Positions 52,607 to 61,569 of a stretch of DNA of 64,000 nt are shown here, one piece after another; position 1 is the first letter of the stretch; each line of letters starts with the position of its first letter. Source of the stretch: Bacteroidota bacterium (GTDB lineage Bacteria; Bacteroidota; Bacteroidia; UBA4408); assembly GCA_016721765.1 (NCBI GenBank), contig JADKHO010000001.1:558001-622000 (forward strand), given 5' to 3'. Under the pieces are notes generated by a model. It did not search any database and had not been told where the DNA came from. It saw only the letters and a program-made list of their open reading frames with translations. Both the position numbers and the translations under genes were made by a program.

Positions 52607-54175
52607 ATGAAAAAAATAACAATTGGCTCCAGGGGCAGTGATTTAGCGTTATGGCAGGCTCATTTTGTTCAAGCCGAACTTAAAAAAAGCGGGCTTGATG
52701 CATCCATAAAAATCATTAAAACACAGGGCGATAAAATTCAAGACCTTAGTTTTGACAAACTAGAAGGCAAAGGCTTTTTTACCAAAGAAATTGAAGAAGC
52801 TTTACTTGCAAAAGAAATAGATATCGCCGTTCATTCCCACAAAGATTTACCCACCACATTACCCAAAGGGCTTATTATTGCTGCTGTTTCGGAGCGTGAA
52901 GACCCCTCCGAGTTACTGCTTATTCGCAAAGAGGCTGTGGATGAAAAACAAAAGTATACCTTAAAAAAGAATGCCATTCTAGGGACTTCCTCAGCCCGGC
53001 GAAAAGCACAGTTTCTGGCCTTTCGCCCTGATATCAGCATAAAAGACTTGAGAGGAAATGTTCCTACCCGCTTACAAAAATTAAGGGCTGCAGAGTATGA
53101 TGCAATAATGCTTGCCGCTGCTGGTGTGGAACGATTGAATTTAGATGTTTCGGAATTTGTGGTGCAAAAATTAAATCCCAACGAATTTATTCCTGCCCCG
53201 GCACAAGGAGTTTTAGCACTACAAATCCGCGAAAGCGACGATGAACTGAATGCTATTTTGCAAAACCTAAATGCTAATAAAGTACAGGAAAGAATCGCAA
53301 TTGAGCGAAAAATATTGAATTTGTTTGATGGCGGTTGCCAGCTTCCACTGGGGGTATACTGCGAAACCGATAAAGATGCGAATGACGAGCTTTTTTTTAA
53401 AGTGTGGACTTCGTTGTCGACCGGCTGGGACAAAGCACCCAAATCCCTCTACCATGAGTCAAAAACCAGTGAAGGCCTTGCTCTAAAGATTGTAGAAAAA
53501 TTAAAATCCATTGTACCAGCATCTGTTTTTATAACACGCGACAAACGGTCATCTGATTATTTTGACAAAGCTTTAACGGATAATGGATACAGTGTATTTT
53601 CAAAAGCACTTATTGATATTCGATTTATTCCAATAAAACAGGTACCACAAACCGACTGGATATTTTTTTCAAGCAAAAATGCGGTGAAGAATTTTTTCAT
53701 GCAAAAGCCCAATTTAGCTGCTGTTAAAATTGGATGTGTAGGAAAATCAACAGCCGATGAGTTGCGTAAGTTTGGTAAAAGAGCTGATTTTATTGGTTAT
53801 TCAACAGATACCAAATTAACGGGCAAACAATTTGCATCCACTGTTGGAAAAAAAACTGTGCTCTTTCCTCAAGCAAAAGAAAGTATGCGCAGCATTCAAC
53901 AAGCTTTTACCAACTCAGGCCAAACTACTGACCTTTCAGTATATGAAACGCTTAAAAAGAACGAAGAGCTTGTTCCTGACTTTGAAATTGGCGTATTTAC
54001 CAGCCCTTCGAATGTAGCAGCTTTCTTTGAAAAAAACCGACTCCGTTCTGATCAAAAAATAATTGCAATGGGAGAAAGTACAGCTGCGGCATTGAAAAAA
54101 AACGGGGTACGAAAGCCCGTGCTCACCACGTCATTTGATGACTTAGGGTTGGTAAGGGCCGTATTTGGTTTATAA
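52607..54175 (+). CDS. hemC: Fused hydroxymethylbilane synthase / uroporphyrinogen-III synthase
   Basis: This 522-residue protein catalyses two consecutive steps of tetrapyrrole synthesis. Residues 1-300 are HemC: GSRGSDLALWQ, catalytic Asp80 in HSHKDLP, GTSSARRKAQ, and dipyrromethane-cofactor Cys244 in LFDGGCQLPLG. Residues of about 305-522 are HemD: VFITRDKRSSDYF, then IFFSSKNAVKNFF, GCVGKSTADELR, and GVFTSPSNVAAFF. HemD is a poorly conserved family, but the order of these landmarks is right. Fusion channels the unstable hydroxymethylbilane straight to cyclisation. The gene sits between hemA and hemB, 110 bp after hemA, in a haem cluster. Confidence 0.92.
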   Translation: MKKITIGSRGSDLALWQAHFVQAELKKSGLDASIKIIKTQGDKIQDLSFDKLEGKGFFTKEIEEALLAKEIDIAVHSHKDLPTTLPKGLIIAAVSEREDPSELLLIRKEAVDEKQKYTLKKNAILGTSSARRKAQFLAFRPDISIKDLRGNVPTRLQKLRAAEYDAIMLAAAGVERLNLDVSEFVVQKLNPNEFIPAPAQGVLALQIRESDDELNAILQNLNANKVQERIAIERKILNLFDGGCQLPLGVYCETDKDANDELFFKVWTSLSTGWDKAPKSLYHESKTSEGLALKIVEKLKSIVPASVFITRDKRSSDYFDKALTDNGYSVFSKALIDIRFIPIKQVPQTDWIFFSSKNAVKNFFMQKPNLAAVKIGCVGKSTADELRKFGKRADFIGYSTDTKLTGKQFASTVGKKTVLFPQAKESMRSIQQAFTNSGQTTDLSVYETLKKNEELVPDFEIGVFTSPSNVAAFFEKNRLRSDQKIIAMGESTAAALKKNGVRKPVLTTSFDDLGLVRAVFGL

Positions 54176-54236
54176 TCATTACATTTAGAGAAGCATTAAA
54201 AAAAATACATTAATACAACTTTTTAGTAAAGAAAAA

Positions 54237-55205
54237 ATGATACAAAGACCTAGAAGACTTCGAAAAACAGCTGTTGTAAGAGAATTGATTGCTGAAACAA
54301 AGTTATCAAAAAGCATGTTTGTTTATCCCTTTTTTGTGGTGCATGGAAATGGTATAAAACACCCCATTGCTGCCATGCCGGGGGTAGACCATTTCTCAAT
54401 TGATGAGTTATTAAAAGAGATAGAATTGCTAACGAAATTGGGAGTGAATAAGGTTTTGCTTTTTGGTGTGGGCGAGGAAAAAACAACAGATGGCAGCTCC
54501 TCACACAGCCACTCCTCCATAATTCCCCAGGCAGTAAGAGCCATTAAAGCAAAATTTGGCGATAGTGTTTATGTGATTACCGATGTTTGTGTATGTGCCT
54601 ATACCACCCATGGTCACTGTGGAATACTTGAAAACAACTATGTGCATAACGATTTATCAGTAGACGTTTTATGTAAGATGGCATTGAGCCATGCACAGGC
54701 CGGAGCCGATATGGTTGCTCCTTCTGATATGATGGATGGTAGAATTGGTGCAATGCGCAGCGTTCTGGATGAAAATAGTTTGGAGAATACAGCCATCATG
54801 TCTTACTCCATAAAATACGCATCGGCATATTACGGACCATTCCGCGAAGCAGCTGACTCTTCGCCTCAAAGTGGTGATCGCAAATCCTACCAGATGGATT
54901 ATCGTAATCCAAATGAATCGCTAAAAGAGGCTATTTTAGATGAGGACGAAGGTGCCGATATTTTGATGGTAAAACCGGCTTTGGCTTACTTGGATGTGAT
55001 TCAACGATTGCGTCAAAATACCTTACTGCCGGTGGCTTGCTACAATGTTTCGGGTGAATACAGTATGGTAAAAGCTGCGGCTCAAGCCGGATGGATTGAT
55101 GAGCAAAAGATTGTAATGGAAAACATGTACGCGTTTGCGCGAGCAGGTGCTGATATTATCATTACCTATCACGCCAAAGATATTGTGGTAAACGGCTGGT
55201 TGTAA
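54237..55205 (+). CDS. hemB: Porphobilinogen synthase (delta-aminolevulinate dehydratase)
   Basis: This 322-residue enzyme condenses two 5-aminolevulinate molecules to porphobilinogen. The catalytic-zinc cysteines are Cys118, Cys120 and Cys128 in DVCVCAYTTHGHC. The two active-site lysines are Lys193 (SYSIKYASAYYGPFR) and Lys246 (ILMVKPALAYLD). Length and motif order are normal, so this is the zinc-dependent type. It is 61 bp after hemCD on the same strand and completes the local set hemA-hemCD-hemB. Confidence 0.95.
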   Translation: MIQRPRRLRKTAVVRELIAETKLSKSMFVYPFFVVHGNGIKHPIAAMPGVDHFSIDELLKEIELLTKLGVNKVLLFGVGEEKTTDGSSSHSHSSIIPQAVRAIKAKFGDSVYVITDVCVCAYTTHGHCGILENNYVHNDLSVDVLCKMALSHAQAGADMVAPSDMMDGRIGAMRSVLDENSLENTAIMSYSIKYASAYYGPFREAADSSPQSGDRKSYQMDYRNPNESLKEAILDEDEGADILMVKPALAYLDVIQRLRQNTLLPVACYNVSGEYSMVKAAAQAGWIDEQKIVMENMYAFARAGADIIITYHAKDIVVNGWL

Positions 55206-55296
55206 AATTCCAATTAAAAAAAGCCAAGAAATGATAAATTTTAAGAACTGCATTTTTTGTACTTTTAAAGTGTAAAATTGCAGCTCATTCCATTTT

Positions 55297-56775
55297 ATGC
55301 TCAAACTAAGTTTACAACAAAAGCTCTTACAAAAACTTTCGCCCCAGCAAATTCAGTTAATGAAGTTGCTGCAGATTCCTACCATTGGACTTGAGCAAAG
55401 AATTAAAGAAGAGCTCGAAATAAATCCTGCCTTAGAAGAAGGACCTGATGAATCAACAGATAATGCCGATGCTGACGAGGAATTTGAAACCAATGAAGAA
55501 AAGGATGCTGAAAACTCTCGTGAAGATTTTAGTTTAGACGAATACATTGACGACGACGAAATACCAGCCTATAAATTAGCCGTAAAAAACTCCGGAGAAG
55601 ACGACGACCGTAAGGATATACCTTACTCGGGCGGAAATAGCTTTCAGGAGAATTTACTTTCCCAATTAGGATTAAGAGTACTAGATGACAAAGATTTTTT
55701 AATTGCTGAAAACTTAATCGGCAATTTGGATGAAGATGGCTATTTGCGCAGAGAATTGTCATCGATTGTGGATGATTTAGCTTTTTCACAAAACATTATG
55801 ACAAATGAGGCTGAACTTACAGAAGTGCTGCAAGTAATTCAAGAGTTTGATCCAGCTGGTTTAGGTGCCCGTTCTTTACAAGAATGCCTTTTACTGCAAC
55901 TAAGACGTAAAAAGAGTGAAACAAAACACATGGCAAATTTGCTCACCTTAGAAGTTGCCATTCAGATAATTGAATCTAATTTTGAAGAGTTTTCGAAGAA
56001 ACATTACGATAAGATTTCAAAGCATTTGGATATTAACGATGAGGTGCTTAAGGAAGCAATGACCGAAATTCTTCACTTGAATCCCAGACCCGGAAATTCA
56101 GCCACAGATGGACAAAAAAGCACCCAGCAGGTTATTCCTGATTTTATATTGGTTAACAATGAAGGTACACTTGAATTGAGTTTAAACTCTCGAAATGCGC
56201 CCGATTTAAGAGTGAGCAAGAGTTATAACGATATGCTGGAGCATTATTCAAAAGCCAAATTAAAAGACAAAGAAAAAAAAGAAGCTGTATCCTTTGTTAA
56301 GCAAAAATTGGATTCTGCAAAATGGTTTATAGATGCCATTCAACAAAGGCAACAAACCCTTATGATTACAATGGATGCTATACTCAATTACCAAAGGGAG
56401 TATTTTTTGGAAGGAGATGAAACAAAGCTTAGGCCAATGATTTTAAAAGATATTGCCGAAATTGTTGGGATGGACATCTCCACAGTATCGCGGGTTGCCA
56501 ATAGTAAATACATTCAAACACCTTTTGGAACTAAATTATTGAAATCCTTTTTCTCGGAATCGCTTTCAACAGATTCGGGAGAGGAAGTATCGACGAAGGA
56601 AGTGAAAAAAATACTGGAAGAATGCATTGCAGCCGAAAAGAAAAACAAACCGCTTACCGACGACAAACTTACCCTCATCTTAAAAGAACACGGTTACAAC
56701 ATTGCTCGCCGAACCGTTGCTAAATACCGCGAACAATTAAATATTCCGGTGGCTCGATTGCGCAAAGAACTCTAA
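55297..56775 (+). CDS. rpoN: RNA polymerase sigma-54 factor
   Basis: This 492-residue sigma factor has region I at 1-48 (LSLQQKLLQKLSPQQIQLMKLLQIP), then an acidic region II at about 50-110, a core-binding region, the helix-turn-helix with MDISTVSRVANSKY, and the C-terminal RpoN box ARRTVAKYR. Sigma-54 recognises -24/-12 promoters and requires AAA+ activators, none of which are encoded in this window. It follows hemB by 91 bp. Confidence 0.95.
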   Translation: MLKLSLQQKLLQKLSPQQIQLMKLLQIPTIGLEQRIKEELEINPALEEGPDESTDNADADEEFETNEEKDAENSREDFSLDEYIDDDEIPAYKLAVKNSGEDDDRKDIPYSGGNSFQENLLSQLGLRVLDDKDFLIAENLIGNLDEDGYLRRELSSIVDDLAFSQNIMTNEAELTEVLQVIQEFDPAGLGARSLQECLLLQLRRKKSETKHMANLLTLEVAIQIIESNFEEFSKKHYDKISKHLDINDEVLKEAMTEILHLNPRPGNSATDGQKSTQQVIPDFILVNNEGTLELSLNSRNAPDLRVSKSYNDMLEHYSKAKLKDKEKKEAVSFVKQKLDSAKWFIDAIQQRQQTLMITMDAILNYQREYFLEGDETKLRPMILKDIAEIVGMDISTVSRVANSKYIQTPFGTKLLKSFFSESLSTDSGEEVSTKEVKKILEECIAAEKKNKPLTDDKLTLILKEHGYNIARRTVAKYREQLNIPVARLRKEL

Positions 56776-56793
56776 TCCCAAGCACCTTAAACC

Positions 56794-57405
56794 TTGTTTA
56801 TCCGTATTGCCAAATTTATTTCTTACTTGATGCATCCTTTGCTCATGCCAAGTTACTTGCTGTTTATTGTGTTCCATACAGATTCCTACATTCAATTAGC
56901 CACCCCACAAAAATTGCAAACGATTATACATGCATTGGTTTTTGTAACCACTTTTTTGATACCTGCATTTTGCGCTTATTTGTTCCTGCGTTTTGGATTT
57001 ATAAAGAGTTTTAGCATGGAGACAAAAGAAGAGCGAAGGGCGCCATTCCTGATAACCAGTATTCTTTATTTTTTTACTTTTTATCTTTTGCGTCAGGTTC
57101 ATATACCATCTTTGATTTACCTGCTTTTTTTAGGTGCAACATTGGCCTTACTCATTACCATGCTTATTAATTTAAACTGGAAAATTAGTGCGCACATGGT
57201 GGGTATTGGTGGTGTAATTGGCGCCTTAATTGGAATTTCCATGCGCTTATTTATCGACTACCGCTTACTGCTGTTGTGCTTACTTGTTTTAGCAGGAATT
57301 ATAGGAACATCGCGCATGCTCATGAACGCACATGATCCTGCTCAAGTATACATTGGTTTTGGGGTTGGAATAGTGAGCCAACTCACCCTTTTCCTGCTCA
57401 TTTAG
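56794..57405 (+). CDS. PAP2-like integral membrane protein
   Basis: This is a 203-residue protein with about five to six hydrophobic helices. PAP2-family landmarks are partly kept: KEERRAPF for the first phosphate-binding motif, ISAHMVGIGG in place of SGH, and SRMLMNAHDPAQVYIGFGVG for the third motif with its catalytic His. It could be a lipid phosphatase or a degenerate relative. The start is uncertain: TTG at 56794 gives the longest frame and an ATG at 56830 is an alternative. It follows rpoN by 18 bp and is probably cotranscribed. Confidence 0.7.
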   Translation: MFIRIAKFISYLMHPLLMPSYLLFIVFHTDSYIQLATPQKLQTIIHALVFVTTFLIPAFCAYLFLRFGFIKSFSMETKEERRAPFLITSILYFFTFYLLRQVHIPSLIYLLFLGATLALLITMLINLNWKISAHMVGIGGVIGALIGISMRLFIDYRLLLLCLLVLAGIIGTSRMLMNAHDPAQVYIGFGVGIVSQLTLFLLI

Positions 57406-57474
57406 CTAAGAACAAGAATTGCAAATGTCTCTTGTTAAAATACGGAAAGAGATAGCGAAAAGATAAAAATTGCG

Positions 57475-57482
57475 TACTTTTG
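57475..57482 (+). promoter_or_regulatory. -7 box TACTTTTG upstream of the bacilliredoxin gene
   Basis: It is an exact TAnnTTTG match followed by CAGC, the frequent Bacteroidota start context, 55 bases before the ATG at 57538. Confidence 0.55.
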
Positions 57483-57537
57483 CAGCTCAATTTCAAACTG
57501 AAATTTTCAAAATAAATCATTAACGCAACAAAATAAA

Positions 57538-57951
57538 ATGTATCCCGAACAATTAGTAAAACCGATGAAGGCAGAATTAAATGCTGTTGGTTTCGAAGAT
57601 TTAACAACACCACAAGCTGTAGATGCGGCTATCGAAAACAGCAAAGGAACTGTGCTCGTAGTGGTAAATTCAGTATGTGGATGTGCCGCTGGAGCTGCAC
57701 GACCGGGTATTAGAATGGCGGTTGAGAACACCAAACGACCAGATAAATTAACTGCAGTTTTTGCAGGATTTGATACCGATGCTGTGGCTCAGGCGCGCAA
57801 ACACATGGCTCCCTATCCTCCCTCCTCTCCTTCTATCGCTTTATATAAGGATGGAAAACTGGTGCATTTTATAGAGCGTCACCATATTGAAGGGCGTAGT
57901 GCACAAATGATAGCAGATAATTTAAAAATGGCCTTCGACGAATATTGTTAA
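57538..57951 (+). CDS. Bacilliredoxin, BrxA/BrxB (YphP/YqiW) family
   Basis: This 137-residue protein has the family's unusual CGC redox motif at Cys47-Gly48-Cys49 (NSVCGCAAGAARP). The segments MAPYPPSSPSIALYKDGKLV and ERHHIEGRSAQMIADNL complete the DUF1094 signature. Members in Firmicutes remove bacillithiol from oxidised proteins, and several Bacteroidota also make bacillithiol, so debacillithiolation is plausible here. It is a single gene with its own promoter and a clear terminator. Confidence 0.9.
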   Translation: MYPEQLVKPMKAELNAVGFEDLTTPQAVDAAIENSKGTVLVVVNSVCGCAAGAARPGIRMAVENTKRPDKLTAVFAGFDTDAVAQARKHMAPYPPSSPSIALYKDGKLVHFIERHHIEGRSAQMIADNLKMAFDEYC

Positions 57952-57970
57952 TGTTGAAAAGGAGTTAAAA

Positions 57971-58010
57971 AAAAGAGCGAATCCAAAATTTACGGTTCGC
58001 TCTTTTTTTT
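57971..58010 (+). terminator. Intrinsic terminator after the bacilliredoxin gene
   Basis: AGAGCGAA pairs with TTCGCTCT around a 14-base interior, with eight Ts following. It starts 20 bp after the stop. Confidence 0.85.
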
Positions 58011-58040
58011 ACATTTATCGCAAATCTAAATTCACCTTTT

Positions 58041-58643
58041 ATGATTCATCCCGATACTGAACTCCGCTTTATCAGTAAAAAAATCGGATATGGTGTGGTA
58101 GCTACAAAGCTCATTCCCAAAGGCACTATCACCTGGGCCATGGATAAATTAGACCGCGTTTTTGATGAAAAAGATATTCAACGTTTCGGGGAAGACTATC
58201 AAAAAATTTTAGACACCTATTGTTACCGGGATAGCCAAGGAAAATTTATTTTGTGCTGGGACATTGCGCGTTTCGTGAACCATAGTTTCAATTCCAGCTG
58301 CATCACTACCGCCTATGATTTTGAGTTAGCAGTGCGCGACATACAACCCGGCGAACAATTAACGGATGATTATGGCTACCTCAACATTAGTGAGCCATTT
58401 GTTTGTGAAAAAGAAGAAGGAAGCTTGCGCACACGTGTTATGCCGGATGATTTATTGCATTTTCATACTGAATGGGATAGTAAACTAAAGGAAGCTTTTC
58501 AAAAATACAATCAAGTAGAGCAACCATTGATGAAATTTTTAAGTCCTGAACTAATAGCTAAAACGAACTTAATTGGTGCTGGAAAAATGGAAATGGATTC
58601 GATTTTAAATTGTTATTTCCACGGAAATGGGGTTGTGAAATAA
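58041..58643 (+). CDS. SET-domain protein (putative lysine methyltransferase)
   Basis: This 200-residue protein opens with the SET N-segment (KKIGYGVVATKLIPKGTITW) and carries the two hallmark motifs: RFVNHSFNSSC with Asn80-His81, and the catalytic tyrosine region LTDDYGY at 107-113. A partial post-SET cysteine (EPFVCEKEEG) follows. SET enzymes transfer methyl groups from S-adenosylmethionine to lysine. In bacteria they are scattered and their targets are mostly unknown. It lies between the bacilliredoxin and the convergent gatC. A ribosomal or nucleoid target is possible but there is no local clue. Confidence 0.85.
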   Translation: MIHPDTELRFISKKIGYGVVATKLIPKGTITWAMDKLDRVFDEKDIQRFGEDYQKILDTYCYRDSQGKFILCWDIARFVNHSFNSSCITTAYDFELAVRDIQPGEQLTDDYGYLNISEPFVCEKEEGSLRTRVMPDDLLHFHTEWDSKLKEAFQKYNQVEQPLMKFLSPELIAKTNLIGAGKMEMDSILNCYFHGNGVVK

Positions 58644-58657
58644 CGTTCCTATTCGCC

Positions 58658-58954
58658 TTATTTTTTCTCAACCACTTTAGGTACTTTAAAATAATCAGAA
58701 TCCTTTTTGGGAGCATTTCGTAAGGCATCCTTTTGGGTTATATCCTGGTGCACCTCATCCGTACGAAGCACATTCACTTCCTTACTCATGTAGATTAAAG
58801 GTTCAACATTGTCGGTATTTAACTCATTGAGTTTATCCACAAAATCGAGCATACGATTCATGTCCTTTGCAATTTCAACCTTGGCTTCGTTTTCAAATTC
58901 AAGTCGTGCAAGGTGTGCGATTTTATCTATGGTTTCATTGTTGATTCGGCTCAT
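58658..58954 (-). CDS. gatC: Asp-tRNA(Asn)/Glu-tRNA(Gln) amidotransferase subunit C
   Basis: This 98-residue protein has the full GatC pattern: IDKIAHLARLEF at the N-terminus, then LDFVDKLNELNTDNVEPL, and a C-terminal LRNAPKKDSDYFKVPKVV. GatC stabilises GatA-GatB, which amidates mischarged tRNA. The start ATG overlaps the plsC stop by four bases (58951-58954), so the two are cotranscribed. Confidence 0.92.
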   Translation of the reverse strand: MSRINNETIDKIAHLARLEFENEAKVEIAKDMNRMLDFVDKLNELNTDNVEPLIYMSKEVNVLRTDEVHQDITQKDALRNAPKKDSDYFKVPKVVEKK

Positions 58955-59715
58955 TTTTGATTTCTATTTTTCAATTCAAAATTGGTTAAACTTTTCTCAA
59001 TCACATTTTCCACTTGTGCTTTAAGCATAAGCAAATCATCTAAAGTCATTCCCTTTGTGGGGATGGGGCGATGTACTTCCACCAAAGCTAATCCCGGGCG
59101 ACTGAGACCTTGTAAAAATGGGCGATCCTGAAGCAATTTCCAATTGTTTACAAAGGTAATAGGCACAATGGGCACTTGTTTCTCGATAGCGAGTTTAAAC
59201 GCCCCATTTTTAAACGCCCTTAACTTAGGTGCCTCACGAGAAATTGTTCCTTCCGGAAAAAGCACAACACTGTGCCCTTCATCAATTTTTTTAGCTGCCT
59301 CTTCCAAAGAGCGATGTGATCCAATATTACTTTTACGGTCCACCAAAATATTCATCTCTTTAAAGAATATATTAAACAAGGGTGCCTTTCTCAACTCTTG
59401 CTTACCCATAAAAACAAAATAATAGGGTATGGCACAATAGCTCAAAACAATATCTAAATAGGAACTGTGATTGGAACAATAAACATAGGTTTTAGACGGG
59501 CTCAGTTTTGATTCGTATTTCACTTTAAAGCGTATTCCGGGAATATAAAGTAAGATACGTGCCCAAAACTGCATCATTTTAAAAGCCTTTGGAAACCATG
59601 CTTTACGCGAGAGTAGCACAAAAAATATAGGATACAGCAAAATCAAAGTTATGCCGAAATTCAGCACAAAGAATGTTTTCCATAACACCATTAAAAATTG
59701 CTTCACAAAACGCAT
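58951..59715 (-). CDS. plsC: 1-acyl-sn-glycerol-3-phosphate acyltransferase
   Basis: This 254-residue membrane enzyme makes phosphatidic acid from lysophosphatidic acid. An N-terminal membrane helix (about 12-35) precedes the acyltransferase signature NHSSYLD with His83 and Asp88 (HX4D). The acyl-acceptor motif FPEGTIS is at 153-159, and PIVPITFVNNWKL follows. Length and motif spacing are typical. It is upstream of and coupled to gatC. Confidence 0.92.
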   Translation of the reverse strand: MRFVKQFLMVLWKTFFVLNFGITLILLYPIFFVLLSRKAWFPKAFKMMQFWARILLYIPGIRFKVKYESKLSPSKTYVYCSNHSSYLDIVLSYCAIPYYFVFMGKQELRKAPLFNIFFKEMNILVDRKSNIGSHRSLEEAAKKIDEGHSVVLFPEGTISREAPKLRAFKNGAFKLAIEKQVPIVPITFVNNWKLLQDRPFLQGLSRPGLALVEVHRPIPTKGMTLDDLLMLKAQVENVIEKSLTNFELKNRNQK

Positions 59716-59747
59716 GGCTTCAAAAATACATTAATTCCTATAATGAT

Positions 59748-59774
59748 GAAAGCCCCCGAAACTCGAGGGCTTTC
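59748..59774 (-). terminator. Probable terminator downstream of the coiled-coil gene
   Basis: GAAAGCCC (59748-59755) and GGGCTTTC (59767-59774) form an 8-bp stem with a GC-rich interior. It lies just after the minus-strand stop at 59797. No strong T-run follows on the minus strand, so termination efficiency is uncertain. Confidence 0.5.
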
Positions 59775-59796
59775 AACCTAAATTTCCTAATATTGA

Positions 59797-60711
59797 TTAT
59801 TTCAAGTCGAAGCTTGTTGACCCAATAGAAGCAGCATCTACATAAATTTCAACATTGTATTTACCCGGCTTAAACTCGGTTTTTTTGTCAAATATCATGC
59901 TGATTTCAACTCCCTTACCAGTGTAATCTACATTCTTTTTGCTGCTGAATAATTGCTTCTCGCCACCAATTGAGAACATATTTGAATCATCTGTACCATT
60001 TGATAAAACTTGACCATCCGGGCCGGTAATTTTCATGTACACTGTTTTTTCTTCGGCTTTCGCTAAGCGATTTTCAGCCAATGTAAATACAGCTCTTAAT
60101 TTATCGGCTCTTGAAGCTTTTGTGGTTGACACTTCTTTGCTTCCAATTATTTTTCCGCGCATAGCATCTGCGAATAAATTTGCAGCAACAAGGCGTGAGC
60201 CTAAAGCAACCTTCTCATTAAGACCTTGCTTATCCGCTTCCAACTGTGCAGACTTTCCTTTTTCGGTAGTTAAATTTGCCTTAACTGTGGTGTTTTCTTC
60301 AGTTAATACTTGATTTGCCAATTGCAAAGAATCAATGTCCTTTAAGTAGCCTTTGATGAGGTTACGAATGGTTTCCAATTCTTTTTTCAAACGAGCTACA
60401 ACAGAGCGATTACCTTTTTCCTTTTCGAGTTGAGCAGCAATATCTTCCAGCTCTTCTTTCTTAGCATCCAATTCGGATTGTAATTGCTTGTTATCGGTTT
60501 GTAACCCGTCGTAGGCTTTTTGCACTTCAGCCAATTCTGATTTAGTAGCTGCATATTCAGTATCCACTTTTTCTTTTTCGGCAGTTACCATTTCTGTTGC
60601 ATTTTTTTGGTTATACAACTGGTATCCCAAAAATAATACAAGGAGAAATAAAACTCCGGATAAAATCATTAATAATTTATTACCGGATTTTTTTTCATTG
60701 TTTGTTTCCAT
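59797..60711 (-). CDS. Membrane-anchored coiled-coil protein with C-terminal beta domain
   Basis: This 304-residue protein has a single membrane helix at about 13-32 (LLMILSGVLFLLVLFLGYQL), then a long coiled coil at about 40-165 with heptad-like Leu/Glu/Lys spacing (YDGLQTDNKQLQSELDAKKEELEDI). From about 175 to the end there is a beta-rich region with the Ig-like strand phrases VYMKITGPDGQVLSNG and KPGKYNVEIYVDAASIG. I recognise it as a recurring Bacteroidota arrangement without an established function. It probably projects into the periplasm and interacts with the envelope. A -7 box lies upstream at 60761-60768. Confidence 0.75.
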   Translation of the reverse strand: METNNEKKSGNKLLMILSGVLFLLVLFLGYQLYNQKNATEMVTAEKEKVDTEYAATKSELAEVQKAYDGLQTDNKQLQSELDAKKEELEDIAAQLEKEKGNRSVVARLKKELETIRNLIKGYLKDIDSLQLANQVLTEENTTVKANLTTEKGKSAQLEADKQGLNEKVALGSRLVAANLFADAMRGKIIGSKEVSTTKASRADKLRAVFTLAENRLAKAEEKTVYMKITGPDGQVLSNGTDDSNMFSIGGEKQLFSSKKNVDYTGKGVEISMIFDKKTEFKPGKYNVEIYVDAASIGSTSFDLK

Positions 60712-60760
60712 TAGTTTATTTTTAAGTTTTTAAAAGAAAATGAGATTTTTGTTTCAAAAA

Positions 60761-60768
60761 CAAATGTA
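60761..60768 (-). promoter_or_regulatory. -7 box TACATTTG upstream of the coiled-coil gene
   Basis: On the minus strand this reads TACATTTG, an exact TAnnTTTG match, about 50 bases before the start at 60711. Confidence 0.5.
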
Positions 60769-60831
60769 ATTGAATTTTATAAATAAAAACTACCTGTTTA
60801 TATTTTTTGGTTGAGCGGGAAAAATACGATT

Positions 60832-61521
60832 ATGAGCTGGCTATCTGATTTTATCACATTAATTTATCCTAGGGTTTGTATGGCCTGCGGGGAGAGTTTA
60901 TTAAAACACGAAGAGTGTATTTGTAGTCAATGCATTTACTATTTGCCAAAAACAAATTTCCACAAAGAGAAAGAAAATGAGGTGAGTAAACTCTTTTGGG
61001 GAAGAGTTGAAATTCAATCGGCATGTGCCTTTTATTATTTCAAAAAGCAAAGTAAAGTGCAAAATTTGCTGCATCAATTAAAATACAAAGGGCAAAAACA
61101 GGTGGGTGTAAAATTGGGTAGTTTGTATGGAGTAGAACTCAAGCAGGACAAAAAATTTGAGGACATCAATCTGATTATTCCGGTACCGCTTCATCCCGAT
61201 AAGGAAAAGAAAAGGGGATATAACCAAAGCGAAATGTTTGCTATTGGCCTCTCTCAAACCATGCAAGCACCTGCTGAATCCTCCTTACTCATTCGCAATT
61301 TTGCTTCTGAAACACAAACAAAAAAATCGAAATACAATCGCTGGGAAAATGTAAAATCTATATTTGAAGTAACGGATAGTGAAAAACTGAAAGGCAAGCA
61401 TATTTTACTGGTGGATGATGTGATAACCACCGGTGCAACGATTGAGGCTTGTGCGCAGCATTTACTCTCTGTTCCGGGTACACGCGTGAGCATTGCTGCA
61501 ATTGCTTGTAGTATTAATTGA
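60832..61521 (+). CDS. comF: ComF family phosphoribosyltransferase-like protein
   Basis: I use the ATG at 60832, giving 229 residues, rather than the TTG at 60811. The N-terminus carries the zinc-binding cysteines of the family (VCMACGESLL ... CICSQC). The amidophosphoribosyltransferase-like fold ends with the PRPP loop LLVDDVITTGATIEAC. The basic segment HPDKEKKRGYNQSEMFA is also diagnostic. ComF helps internalise or process DNA during natural transformation in Gram-positives and Haemophilus, and in other bacteria the role is less clear. It is followed by a methionine sulfoxide reductase gene after 48 bp. Confidence 0.88.
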   Translation: MSWLSDFITLIYPRVCMACGESLLKHEECICSQCIYYLPKTNFHKEKENEVSKLFWGRVEIQSACAFYYFKKQSKVQNLLHQLKYKGQKQVGVKLGSLYGVELKQDKKFEDINLIIPVPLHPDKEKKRGYNQSEMFAIGLSQTMQAPAESSLLIRNFASETQTKKSKYNRWENVKSIFEVTDSEKLKGKHILLVDDVITTGATIEACAQHLLSVPGTRVSIAAIACSIN

Positions 61522-61569
61522 ATTTTATTCCCCATTCAAAAATTAGCATCTTTGCAGCAGTAAATCCGA

